From Opitutales bacterium UBA2995 (GTDB lineage Bacteria; Verrucomicrobiota; Verrucomicrobiia; Opitutales; UBA2995), in NCBI GenBank assembly GCA_002346535.1, contig DDZZ01000057.1:1-64000 (forward strand): DNA of 64,000 nucleotides. Direction: 5' to 3'. The translations under genes and the position numbers were made by a program. Below are positions 9,098 through 17,712 of this stretch, piece after piece (within the stretch, counting starts at the first letter, position 1; every line of letters begins with the position of its first letter). The notes below the pieces were generated by a model. The model was not told where the DNA came from, did no database searches, and saw only the letters and a list, made by a program, of their open reading frames with translations.

Positions 9098-10429
9098 ATG
9101 AGTTCACAAACAAAACCATCCAAAATTCGGTGGATCGTCCTCATCTTGGCCGCTGTAACTTCCTGGATGCTCTATCTTCATAGGTATACCTGGAACATCG
9201 TTCGCCCCTTCCTCGCTGAAGAATACGATTTCTCAAATAAGGAACTGGAAGCCATTTTTACGGCATTCAATTTCAGTTACATGGTTGGCCAAATTCCGGG
9301 AGGAATCGTCTGTGATATGTTTGGAGCCAGGGTCTTTTTGAGCGTATTAACTGCAGGCTGGTCTCTGAGCCTGGTACTATTTGCAACCGCCGGCACTTTT
9401 TTAACTTTTTTCGGCTACCGGGTATTATTCGGAGCCATGCAGGCGGGGACGTATCCCGGTTTAAGTAACGTTTCCCGAAACTGGTTTCCACTGGGGAATC
9501 GCACTACAATGCAAGGGTTTGTGGCCAGCTTCGCGGGACGCATGGGAGGTGCAGTCGCTCCGATCATTTTGGCAACGGTTTTGATGCACCATATGGGATA
9601 CGATTGGAGAACCGCTCTTATAATCATGGCAACACTGGGCCTCTTTTTGGCCGCAGCCTTTTTCGTTCTTTTCAGAAACTCTCCCTATCAAGATACACGC
9701 GTCAATGAGGCGGAAAAGGAACTATTCAATGAGGATAAGCTATCTGAAAAGACCAAGAAAAAAGTACTGAATTTCGGAAAGGCTGCAAAACATAGAAGCT
9801 ACCAATTGGTACTTTCTGCACAGGTGTTTAATGCTGGAGCGGACATCGTATACACGTCCATTATCGGTAGCTACTTTTACGAACAAGGAATTAACTTCGC
9901 GGAATTAGGTTACCTGGTAGCACTACCCATGTTCGGAGGAGCATTTGGCGGGTTTTTCGGCGGGTTTTTAAATGACTGGGTGATCCGCAAAACAGGAAGC
10001 CGGAAATGGGGGCGCAGGATCGTCGGGTTTTCCGGAAAAACCATTGCGGCAGCTCTGGTATTTATCGCTATCTCTCAATCCCACGTCTACGCTATAGGAG
10101 CCGGATTATTTGTGGTAAAGTTTTTCAGTGACTGGTCACAACCTACCGTTTGGGGTACTTGCACCGACCTCGGAGGCCGAAATTCTGCAACCGTATTCAG
10201 TGTGGTAAATACAGCGGGCAATGTGGGTGGTATCGTCGTATCCTTATTTTTGGTCGGACCCCTGTTGGACAAATTTGAAAACATTGAAATTGTTAATGGC
10301 GCGTCCGAAACAGTTACCAATTTCACCCCGGTGTTTGTTTTGGTAGCCGCACTCTATATTATCACGGCCATACATTGGTTGAAAATAGACTGCACTAAAC
10401 CAATAGACCCGGGTAGTTTTAAAAACTAA
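9098..10429 (+). CDS. MFS transporter, anion:cation symporter (hexuronate/organic acid) type
   Basis: Inner-membrane permease of the major facilitator superfamily, 443 aa with about twelve helices. The pattern LHRYTWNIVRPFL at the first helix, GQIPGGIVCDMFGAR in loop 2-3 and GYRVLFGAMQAGTYPG in helix 4 is that of the ACS branch (ExuT, GudP, phthalate carriers), which imports sugar acids and other organic anions with H+. It converges with, and overlaps by 4 bases, a 2-hydroxyacid dehydrogenase gene. A sugar-acid substrate would fit that neighbour as well as the KDG kinase and KDPG aldolase genes further on. Confidence 0.88.
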   Translation: MSSQTKPSKIRWIVLILAAVTSWMLYLHRYTWNIVRPFLAEEYDFSNKELEAIFTAFNFSYMVGQIPGGIVCDMFGARVFLSVLTAGWSLSLVLFATAGTFLTFFGYRVLFGAMQAGTYPGLSNVSRNWFPLGNRTTMQGFVASFAGRMGGAVAPIILATVLMHHMGYDWRTALIIMATLGLFLAAAFFVLFRNSPYQDTRVNEAEKELFNEDKLSEKTKKKVLNFGKAAKHRSYQLVLSAQVFNAGADIVYTSIIGSYFYEQGINFAELGYLVALPMFGGAFGGFFGGFLNDWVIRKTGSRKWGRRIVGFSGKTIAAALVFIAISQSHVYAIGAGLFVVKFFSDWSQPTVWGTCTDLGGRNSATVFSVVNTAGNVGGIVVSLFLVGPLLDKFENIEIVNGASETVTNFTPVFVLVAALYIITAIHWLKIDCTKPIDPGSFKN

Positions 10430-11382
10430 AGATTTACGCAGTTTGTGATTTCGCCTTTTTTATAAGCAACCAGGTTGTCAACTGCCATGCCCATCAGGCG
10501 ACTGCGAGCCATTTTTGTAGCCCAAGATATATGTGGCGTGATACTACAATTTTTGGCGGTCATTAATGGATTATCCATTCCAGGTGGTTCTTCGAAGAGT
10601 ACATCCACGCCGGCCCCGGCGATTCGGCCTTCATTCAAGACGCTGGCCAAAGCATCCTCGTCAACAAGAGGCCCCCGTGCGGTATTCACCAGAAAGGCAG
10701 TCGACTTCATTTGTGCCAACCGATCGGCATTAACAAATTTCTCGTTATCGTCCGTCAGAGGACAATGAAGAGTCAAAAAATCACTTTGAGAAAAGAGCTC
10801 ATCCAGATCTGTAAATTCGATCCCTTCTGGCGGATCACCGGACACAAAGGGATCGTGGGCCAACACCTTCATCCCAAATCCTTTTGCAATGCCGGCCGAA
10901 GCCCGACCAATCATACCCAAACCAACAATACCCAGAGTAAGGTCTTTCAGCTCAATCAATGGATGCAACCAATAACAGAAATCAGGACACCTAGACCATC
11001 CCCCATCTTTTACATCGGCCACATGCTCAGCCAAGTGATGTGTGTGATTCAAAATATGAGCGAAGGCCATCTGCGCGACCGAATAGGGCCCATAACCTGC
11101 AATGTTGCACACCGGAATATTGCGCACAGTAGCGGCATCAAGATCGACAATATTTACGCCGGTAGCAAGAACTCCGATATATTTTAAGGATTCGAGGGAT
11201 TCGATGAGCTCTCGTGATACGATCGCCTTATTAGTGATCAAAGCTTCCGCCCCTTGGGATCTTTCGGCGACTTCCTCATCGGAAGAACGATCGTAGACCG
11301 TTAGATCACCTAACGCTTCAAATCCTTCCCAGCTCAGATCTCCCGGGTTGAGCGTATACCCATCTATTATTACGATTTTCAT
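10426..11382 (-). CDS. D-2-hydroxyacid dehydrogenase (NAD(P)-dependent)
   Basis: Cytoplasmic enzyme interconverting 2-hydroxy acids and 2-keto acids (glycerate/hydroxypyruvate or glyoxylate reductase type), 318 aa. The dinucleotide motif GIVGLGMIG is at 151-159. The catalytic Arg lies in NTARGPLVDEDAL, the Glu in LFEEPP and the His in TPHISWAT, all in the order expected. Its ATG follows the stop of the RraA-like gene with no gap (TAA-ATG), so both are co-translated. The pairing with an RraA-like aldolase suggests a short catabolic path for a branched or sugar-derived hydroxy acid (inference). Confidence 0.9.
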   Translation of the reverse strand: MKIVIIDGYTLNPGDLSWEGFEALGDLTVYDRSSDEEVAERSQGAEALITNKAIVSRELIESLESLKYIGVLATGVNIVDLDAATVRNIPVCNIAGYGPYSVAQMAFAHILNHTHHLAEHVADVKDGGWSRCPDFCYWLHPLIELKDLTLGIVGLGMIGRASAGIAKGFGMKVLAHDPFVSGDPPEGIEFTDLDELFSQSDFLTLHCPLTDDNEKFVNADRLAQMKSTAFLVNTARGPLVDEDALASVLNEGRIAGAGVDVLFEEPPGMDNPLMTAKNCSITPHISWATKMARSRLMGMAVDNLVAYKKGEITNCVNL

Positions 11383-12117
11383 TTATCCCTTAAATTTTTT
11401 TTTGGCTGCTTCGCCAAAAGCTTTTCCGGCAGCACCGATACTGTCTAAAATTTTTTCCATGGATTTGCCATGTGCTGAACGTGCGGCTGGGATCAAGGTA
11501 TTACATTCATTTTGATCCATAAAGACTGCTGCCTCTAAAAGTAATTCTTCATCCTCAGGCGGTATTGCTAGGAATCCATGTTTATCGGCATGCACCAACT
11601 GGCCTGGCTTAATTTTTCCACCGAATACTTCTACTTCACAGTTCCACTCAACAGGTGCGCTGTAGGCATGCCCGACACAAAGTCCACGGGCCAGAGCCTT
11701 GAAACCGGCATTGGTCATTTCGTCTACATCCCGAATAGCCCCATCAACGATTGCACCAACACACCCAAAGGCTCTGTGGATATTGCTGTTTACCTCTCCC
11801 CAAAAGGATCCAATTAATTGAGGTTGATCTAAATCTTGAACAACGACGATTTTTGGTCCTGGTGCACTGGCAACGTATTTTCGGTATTCGCCCCAGGCAG
11901 CCCCTTTATTTTCAGCATGTGCTTTATTGGATGGTTCAATTTTGACGGTCACCGCGTAGCCGACCATCGGGCCCATGCCGGGCATGTAATCGGTCACCGG
12001 TTCCCTGTTAAAAGCGCCTTCTGTGCGCTCCATGTTTGTCATCGCTTCCCAACCGTTATAAATAGTTGGGGTATTCCAGCGCTTGAGTTGAAGAAGAGTA
12101 GAGTGTGAAAGGGCCAT
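11383..12117 (-). CDS. RraA-like / 4-hydroxy-4-methyl-2-oxoglutarate aldolase family protein
   Basis: The 244-aa protein has the RraA/dimethylmenaquinone methyltransferase-like fold. The segment AFGCVGAIVDGAIRDVDEM carries the conserved G-x-V-x-D-G-x-x-R-D, in which Arg and Asp bind oxaloacetate-type substrates and a divalent metal. VEVFGGKIKPGQLVHADKHG matches the usual GxxVxPGDxVxADxxGV block. Class members cleave 4-hydroxy-4-methyl-2-oxoglutarate or decarboxylate oxaloacetate; others only bind RNase E. The neighbourhood (2-hydroxyacid dehydrogenase directly downstream, zero gap) favours a metabolic role. Starts at ATG 12117. Confidence 0.85.
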   Translation of the reverse strand: MALSHSTLLQLKRWNTPTIYNGWEAMTNMERTEGAFNREPVTDYMPGMGPMVGYAVTVKIEPSNKAHAENKGAAWGEYRKYVASAPGPKIVVVQDLDQPQLIGSFWGEVNSNIHRAFGCVGAIVDGAIRDVDEMTNAGFKALARGLCVGHAYSAPVEWNCEVEVFGGKIKPGQLVHADKHGFLAIPPEDEELLLEAAVFMDQNECNTLIPAARSAHGKSMEKILDSIGAAGKAFGEAAKKKFKG

Positions 12118-12290
12118 AGAGTTATGTTGTTTTTGAAAAGCTAATCCCCATTAGCAAATGTCATTTTCCATACATGGCCAAACAATTCTTTTCAATCTGA
12201 TTTTCTCATCGCCAGTTGAAAGTTTTATTTATTTCCTAAGCAGAAGATACCGCTATCGTTTAAGAAATAAATTCATCTGTTTGATCCGCA

Positions 12291-13643
12291 ATGAATCTCC
12301 TGAAAAAATTTCCCGTGATTTTTGCACTCACGTTTCTTCACTCAATTCTATTTGCGGATTGGCCTGCGTGGCGTGGACCGACAGGAAACGGGATAGGATC
12401 TGCCGAAAACCTGCCAGTGGAATGGACTACTGATGCCAATATTTCCTGGAAAGTAGCTATGCCGGCCTGGAGCGGATCCTCGCCCATCGTGATCGGAGAT
12501 AAAATATATGTACTCTCTCCCTCAAAACAGGACGCTCCTCCCCCATCGGAACCTGCTCCTACAGGACGACGAAGAAGACCTGCACCACCTCCTGGCATGG
12601 GTCCAGGCGGACAGGACATTTTGTTGATATGTTTATCCACAAAGAATGGAGCTATCCAATGGCAAACCAAATTGGACGAAGGAAACCAAATTCAATTTAA
12701 GCAAAATATGAGCTCACCTTCGCCAGTTTCGGATGGTGGCCACATCTGGACCGTGACCGGAAATGGAGTGGTTACTGCCGTCACTATGGACGGAAAGATC
12801 GTCTGGCAATATAAACTGCAAAAATCGCATTGGAAGCTGGGCCTGCTAGCTGGCTATGCATCCTCACCCATCCTTTTTGAGGACAAATTGATCATACAAG
12901 TACTTCATGGAATGCACACGGATGATCCATCCTATCTCTTAGCTCTGGATAAGAAGACCGGTCGGCAACTCTGGTATCATGAAAGGGAAACGGATGCAGT
13001 CCATGAGTCACCCGATTCCTATGCCACGCCCGCGCTCTCTAATACGAAGGATGGAATTCAACTGATAATTTTGGGCGGCGATTATGTGACGGGTCATGAT
13101 CTTGGCACCGGCATGGAGATTTGGCGTGCTGGAGGCCTTAATCCGAAAAAAGCCCGCAATTACCGAATTATCCCATCACCAGTTGCATTCGATGGCATGA
13201 TTTACGCACCGACGCGCAAAAAACCGCTGCTTGCTTTACGTGCAGGCGGCAAGGGCGATGTGACCGATAGTCACCTGGTTTGGAAATACGATAAACCAGC
13301 TGGCAGCCCCGACGTACCTACCCCCATCACTGATGGGAAGTATTTTTACATGGTGGAGGACTTCGGACAAGTCACCTGCCTCGATGCGAAAAGTGGTGAA
13401 ACTGTTTGGGGTCCGGAAAGCACAGGTTTGGGCCGAGTCAGTTCCTCACCAGTCTTAGCAAATGGAAAGATTTATATTACAGCGGAGGATACCGAAACAG
13501 CGGTCGTTCAAGCCGGATCAAAATTCAAACTGCTGGGGAAAAGTGAGTTGGATGGCAGCTTCACCTTATCCACACCGGCGGTCTCTGGAAACCAACTGTT
13601 TATCCGAACTGGAAATTACTTGTATTGTATATCCGAGGGATGA
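12291..13643 (+). CDS. Secreted PQQ-binding-like beta-propeller protein
   Basis: The 450-aa exported protein has a signal peptide (residues 1-22, FALTFLHSILFA) followed by WPAWRGPTGNGIGSAENLPVEW, the standard opening of periplasmic PQQ-like propellers of Planctomycetes/Verrucomicrobia. Repeated blade motifs A-x-D-x-K-T-G-x-x-x-W are visible (LALDKKTGRQLWYHE, CLDAKSGETVWGPE, LSTKNGAIQWQ). A low-complexity Pro/Arg-rich insertion lies at about residues 82-105. Family members are usually without proven enzymatic activity. Residues needed to bind PQQ could not be confirmed. No operon partner is evident. Confidence 0.88.
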   Translation: MNLLKKFPVIFALTFLHSILFADWPAWRGPTGNGIGSAENLPVEWTTDANISWKVAMPAWSGSSPIVIGDKIYVLSPSKQDAPPPSEPAPTGRRRRPAPPPGMGPGGQDILLICLSTKNGAIQWQTKLDEGNQIQFKQNMSSPSPVSDGGHIWTVTGNGVVTAVTMDGKIVWQYKLQKSHWKLGLLAGYASSPILFEDKLIIQVLHGMHTDDPSYLLALDKKTGRQLWYHERETDAVHESPDSYATPALSNTKDGIQLIILGGDYVTGHDLGTGMEIWRAGGLNPKKARNYRIIPSPVAFDGMIYAPTRKKPLLALRAGGKGDVTDSHLVWKYDKPAGSPDVPTPITDGKYFYMVEDFGQVTCLDAKSGETVWGPESTGLGRVSSSPVLANGKIYITAEDTETAVVQAGSKFKLLGKSELDGSFTLSTPAVSGNQLFIRTGNYLYCISEG

Positions 13644-13664
13644 TTAAGAACGTTGCAATAAATT

Positions 13665-14770
13665 TTAATCTATTTTCAGGCGCCCAAATCGAATAGCGGT
13701 GCGCCGCCTATCCGGAGTACCAGAACTGTCCCACATAGCTAGTCAGGTACCTGGATCATCCTCAACCAAGCTTGGATAACTGTTTCGGTCATCGTTCCAG
13801 CAAAACTTTTTGGCAGAGGACCTATCACCACCCGCTTTTCGTGTCTTATAAAAGAGACCGCGCCGATCCTCTCTATCGGTGTATACATAAATGTGCGTTC
13901 CATTCGCATCCTTACCGAAAAAGGCCTTGGAGCGAAAGTTGGGCAACTCTAGTTCCTGTCGGGCCGTGGACCAGGTCTGGCCTCCATCATTACTGATTGA
14001 GGAATATGCCAGAGGGGGATCAAAAGGTCTCTCGTTGTCATATCGAGCAGTTCGCATTACTATCTTCAACTGTCCAGGTGTAATTGTTTCGGCAATTTTG
14101 CCTTCGTGGAGAAATACCGGATCTTCAGATGGAATATAGCCAGCCAATTCCCAGTGAAGAAGATTGGGGCTCTCCAGAACAAATTGACGACGGTCCCATG
14201 TCCGGTCGTGCCTGTAAGAATTGCGATGAGCAGGAAGTAAATAATAAGGCATTCCATTTCTCTCAATCATTTCGATCGCGGCCACAACTATGAGAGACCC
14301 CGGTAACCCAGCGCCAACTCAACAGGAATCCAGGAGCGGCCACCATCTACCGTATAGGCTGCGGCAAGATCCGCATTTTCACTATCGCGGTAATGCATGG
14401 GCTCCCGCATACAAAATAGCCATATAATATCCTGCCCTTCAGGACGAAACAAAATAGAATTGTTATAGGCATACTGAATACTGCCATTGCGTTACTTATG
14501 ATCAAAAACCATGATCCGAGGGCTCTAGTTTTTCCCTTATCCAAACTGATGGAACAAACAATGTCTTCCATATCTGTCTTGCCGGCCACTTGTAGATCGT
14601 AACAGGCAACGTAGTGGTCGTCCGTCCATTTAGCCAAATGGGGTTCCTAAATCATATTGAACGGACCGTTTAGATCCAAGGTATCTACGGTGACAACACC
14701 AAACACATTACCAGTAGAAGCGGAAAGACAGGATTGCCACCCGAGTAAATTATTAAAAGGCTTCGTATTC
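13665..14770 (-). pseudogene. Decayed exo-alpha-sialidase (BNR/Asp-box) gene
   Basis: On the minus strand, pieces of one sialidase-like protein can be read in order but in broken frames. First comes a segment with NVFGVVTVDTLDL that ends in an in-frame TAG near 14648. It continues in the same frame with KWTDDHYVACYDLQ and SISLDKGKT (14530-14637). A piece with the Asp-box VDGGRSW (about 14340) follows, ending in TAG near 14290. Then comes a long piece with SNDGGQTWS and FLHEGKIAETI down to TGA at 13743. After that stop the same frame still encodes AMWDSSGTPDRRRTAIRF, a typical sialidase C-terminus. At least three stops and two frameshifts are present, and the 5' end is missing where the aldo/keto reductase gene begins. 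Confidence 0.75.
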
Positions 14771-14774
14771 ATTC

Positions 14775-15743
14775 ATGAAAACCAAATTACTGGGAAGAAC
14801 GGAACTGGAAGTACCTGTCCTCGGTTTAGGGACTGCTTTCCTAGGTCGAGAATACGCAGCCATTAATTTTGAACCCAACGAAGAATTTGGCATTCAGGCC
14901 ATTATAGAATCGCTGGAAGCTGGCTGTAAACTTCTCGATACCGCTCCGCTTTATGGGAGCCTTAAAAGTGAGACCATCATCGGGAAAGCTCTAAAACTGC
15001 GCCCTGAGTTGAAAAAAGGACTTATTATCTCCACCAAGGTTGGCCAGGTGAAAGGCCACCGCGATTATAGTTATGACGCGGTTATGCGGAGTGTAGAAGC
15101 CAGCCAGCAACGACTCGGAATCAATCAGTTTGAAATACTCTTTGTTCATGATGCCATGAATCGACCCATGGAAGACGTGATGGGTCCTGGAGGTGCATTG
15201 GAGGCCCTGCGAAAATTGCAAGATGAAGGAATTGTCAATTTTGTAGGAACGGCAGCCAACGATCCCGATACCAATGGTCCTTATATGGAAACGGGGGAGT
15301 TCGATGTTGCGATGGTCCCGGATTCGTGGAGCTTACTCACCCAACAAGCAAACCGGCACATCTTTCCTGCAGCAGAGAAACACAATATCGGCATCTTCCT
15401 GGCGACGCCCTTGGAACGCGGATTGTTAGCGACGGGTCCAAATCCTGACATCCATTACCAGGCCAGGCATTTTAAGCCAGAAATCATCGATAACGTGTCA
15501 AAGATTCAGGAACTCTGCCGTGAATTCGGCATATCACTCCTTTCCGTCTCTCTACAATGGTGTTTACGGCATCCACTCGTTTCAACCGTGATCCCGGGAA
15601 TAAGCTTACCTTCAGAAGGTGTGCAAAATATTGAAGCTGTTCAGATGGAAATACCCGAAGCGTTTTGGCCGGAATTGGAACCCCTAATTGTCGATTGGAC
15701 AGCGACCAATTTTATTGAGGAAGCGAAACACGGCCTCGATTAG
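14775..15743 (+). CDS. Aldo/keto reductase (D-threo-aldose 1-dehydrogenase-like)
   Basis: NAD(P)H-dependent cytoplasmic oxidoreductase with TIM-barrel fold, 322 aa. The tetrad is visible: Asp55 and Tyr60 in LLDTAPLYG, Lys88 in ISTKVG and His in ILFVHDAMN. N-terminal LGRTELEVPVLGLGTAFLG and the overall pattern match the fucose/aldose dehydrogenase subgroup, which would oxidise L-fucose or similar aldoses released from sulfated glycans (inference). It converges with the DUF1549/DUF1553 gene, 19 bases apart. Confidence 0.88.
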   Translation: MKTKLLGRTELEVPVLGLGTAFLGREYAAINFEPNEEFGIQAIIESLEAGCKLLDTAPLYGSLKSETIIGKALKLRPELKKGLIISTKVGQVKGHRDYSYDAVMRSVEASQQRLGINQFEILFVHDAMNRPMEDVMGPGGALEALRKLQDEGIVNFVGTAANDPDTNGPYMETGEFDVAMVPDSWSLLTQQANRHIFPAAEKHNIGIFLATPLERGLLATGPNPDIHYQARHFKPEIIDNVSKIQELCREFGISLLSVSLQWCLRHPLVSTVIPGISLPSEGVQNIEAVQMEIPEAFWPELEPLIVDWTATNFIEEAKHGLD

Positions 15744-15762
15744 AACTAAGGTTTATGCCACC

Positions 15763-17712
15763 TCAGTCTATATAGATCATTTCGTTCAGGTTGAACAAAG
15801 CCAGACAAAGGTCGGTAAGAGCACTTCCCTGAAAGCGATCCATGGTATTTTCTGTACCCAAAGGAACGGCGAGCTCAGAGACCTCCCGTTCTGCGTCCTT
15901 TAGCATAGTCGTTTGACCTTCTAAAAACTCGATCGCGATTTCCCGTTCGCTGTCTGAAGGCAATCGGGAGAATAAGCGCTCATAACATTGATCCACCCAA
16001 GCGGAATAATCAATTGCGCCGCTATCTAAAACTTCACCGGCCAAATGACGTGCCGAATTAAGGGAAAAGTCAGAGTTTAACAAGGTAAGGGATTGCGGTG
16101 CGGTCGTAGAAACATTTCGCCGACCACAACTGGCAAGCGTATCCGGTCGGTCAAACACATCGAACATAGGGAATCGAAGATTGCGACGAACAAACAAATA
16201 AATACTTCGACGGTAATGATCGGATTCGTCCTTACTGACTTCCCATTGTTTTTTGAGCAAAGTTATCGCCACCTCACGCGGCAATGGCGGATGCACTCCT
16301 GGTCCGCCTTGTTTGCGATTAAGGCGACCACTAACGAATAACATCGCATCTCGTATAGCTTCACCTTCGAGGCGTTTTCGAGGCATGCGAGAAAGCAGTC
16401 GATTATCCGGATCGGCAGCTACCGCATCCACCCAAGTGTCATCTACAGGTCGACTCACCTGCCGATAGGTTGCAGACATGACTACAAGACGGATCATTTC
16501 CTTGAGGCTCCAATTCCGAACCATCAGCTCTTTTGATAACCAATCCAAAAGCTGCGGATGTGTGGGCCTATCCCCTTTCACTCCAAAATCATTGGGCGTT
16601 CCGACAATCGGTATGCCTATCAAATAATGCCAGACACGATTCATTATGACCCGGGTCGCCAGTGGGTGTTCCGGGTCGGTTATCCATTTAGCAAGCGCTT
16701 TTCGTCTGCCGGTGGTCGTCGCATCCTCTTCAGTTTCTGGAACCGTCAAGCCCATAGGATTAGCAGCACGAACGAATCCTGGAGCTAATACCGGACCCGG
16801 TGAATTAAACATTCCTCGAAGCATCAAGTGCGTAGCTGGCGCTTCGGCATCCGGCTCAAAAAATACCTGATTTAACCGCTTTTGTTTCTCAGGAAAATAC
16901 ATGTTGGCGAACACGGCCCGCATGCGATAAAAATCCGCCTGACTAATGGCATCGAATTTGTGGTCGTGGCATTGTGCACAGGCCATGGTCAAACCAAGGA
17001 AAGCCGCCCCGGTTGCCGAAGTCATTTCATTCAAAATAGTGTGAGACCTTTCTTCGGCGATATTGATGTCGGACATGTCAGGGCCTGCGACCAAAAATCC
17101 GGTTCCAATAGCCATGTCAGGAACATCTGGATACAGTTCATCGCCGGCTATTTGCAAACTCACAAATTCATCGTAAGGAATATCTTTATTGAAGGCATGA
17201 ATAACCCAATCCCGATAGCGCCACGCATCCGGCCGTACATAGTCATGTTCGAAACCTTCCGTTTCGGCAAAACGCACGACATCCAACCAATGTTGCCCCC
17301 ATCGCTCACCAAAAGCGGTTTCACCCAAAAACCGATCTACCAGCACTTCGTAAGCTATTTCTGAATCATCGTTTAGGAATTCTTGAATTTCCTCTTGAGT
17401 TGGCGGAAGGCCTCTTAAACCAAAGGACAAGCGGCGTATCAAGGTCCGGCGATCAGCCGATGGCATGAGGCTTAATCCCTTTTCTTCAAGACGAGCCAAA
17501 ATAAACCGGTCAAGGGCATTGGCCACTTCTGATTCATTTTGGACTTCCGGAGGCCTGGGATGCTGAATCGGCTGAAAGGCCCAATGGCTTAATTCTTCCT
17601 CGGTCAGCTCCTGTTCAATCGATGGTCCCTTGTTGTAAGTCTCAGCGATTACTATCGTGACGGATGCAAAAATTACCATGCAGCCAATCAGGCAATTTCG
17701 AACAAATCGCAT
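15763..17712 (-). CDS. DUF1549/DUF1553 protein without N-terminal cytochrome domain
   Basis: Exported 649-aa protein of a family abundant in Planctomycetes and Verrucomicrobia and usually found beside DUF1501. A signal peptide covers residues 1-23. DUF1549 spans about 55-270 and contains C245-A-Q-C-H249, a CxxCH haem-attachment motif. DUF1553 follows from about 330 to the end (RVWHYLIGIPIVGTPNDFG, SATYRQVSR). The usual N-terminal PSCyt1 domain with its own CxxCH is absent, making it clearly shorter than the second copy in the window. The start codon shares one base with the stop of the upstream DUF1501 gene (TGATG). The function of the family is unknown. Confidence 0.88.
   Translation of the reverse strand: MRFVRNCLIGCMVIFASVTIVIAETYNKGPSIEQELTEEELSHWAFQPIQHPRPPEVQNESEVANALDRFILARLEEKGLSLMPSADRRTLIRRLSFGLRGLPPTQEEIQEFLNDDSEIAYEVLVDRFLGETAFGERWGQHWLDVVRFAETEGFEHDYVRPDAWRYRDWVIHAFNKDIPYDEFVSLQIAGDELYPDVPDMAIGTGFLVAGPDMSDINIAEERSHTILNEMTSATGAAFLGLTMACAQCHDHKFDAISQADFYRMRAVFANMYFPEKQKRLNQVFFEPDAEAPATHLMLRGMFNSPGPVLAPGFVRAANPMGLTVPETEEDATTTGRRKALAKWITDPEHPLATRVIMNRVWHYLIGIPIVGTPNDFGVKGDRPTHPQLLDWLSKELMVRNWSLKEMIRLVVMSATYRQVSRPVDDTWVDAVAADPDNRLLSRMPRKRLEGEAIRDAMLFVSGRLNRKQGGPGVHPPLPREVAITLLKKQWEVSKDESDHYRRSIYLFVRRNLRFPMFDVFDRPDTLASCGRRNVSTTAPQSLTLLNSDFSLNSARHLAGEVLDSGAIDYSAWVDQCYERLFSRLPSDSEREIAIEFLEGQTTMLKDAEREVSELAVPLGTENTMDRFQGSALTDLCLALFNLNEMIYID

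Noticed and set aside
10711..11187. 158-codon plus-strand frame
   Set aside because: Lies wholly antisense to the 2-hydroxyacid dehydrogenase gene with all its catalytic residues; a shadow frame.
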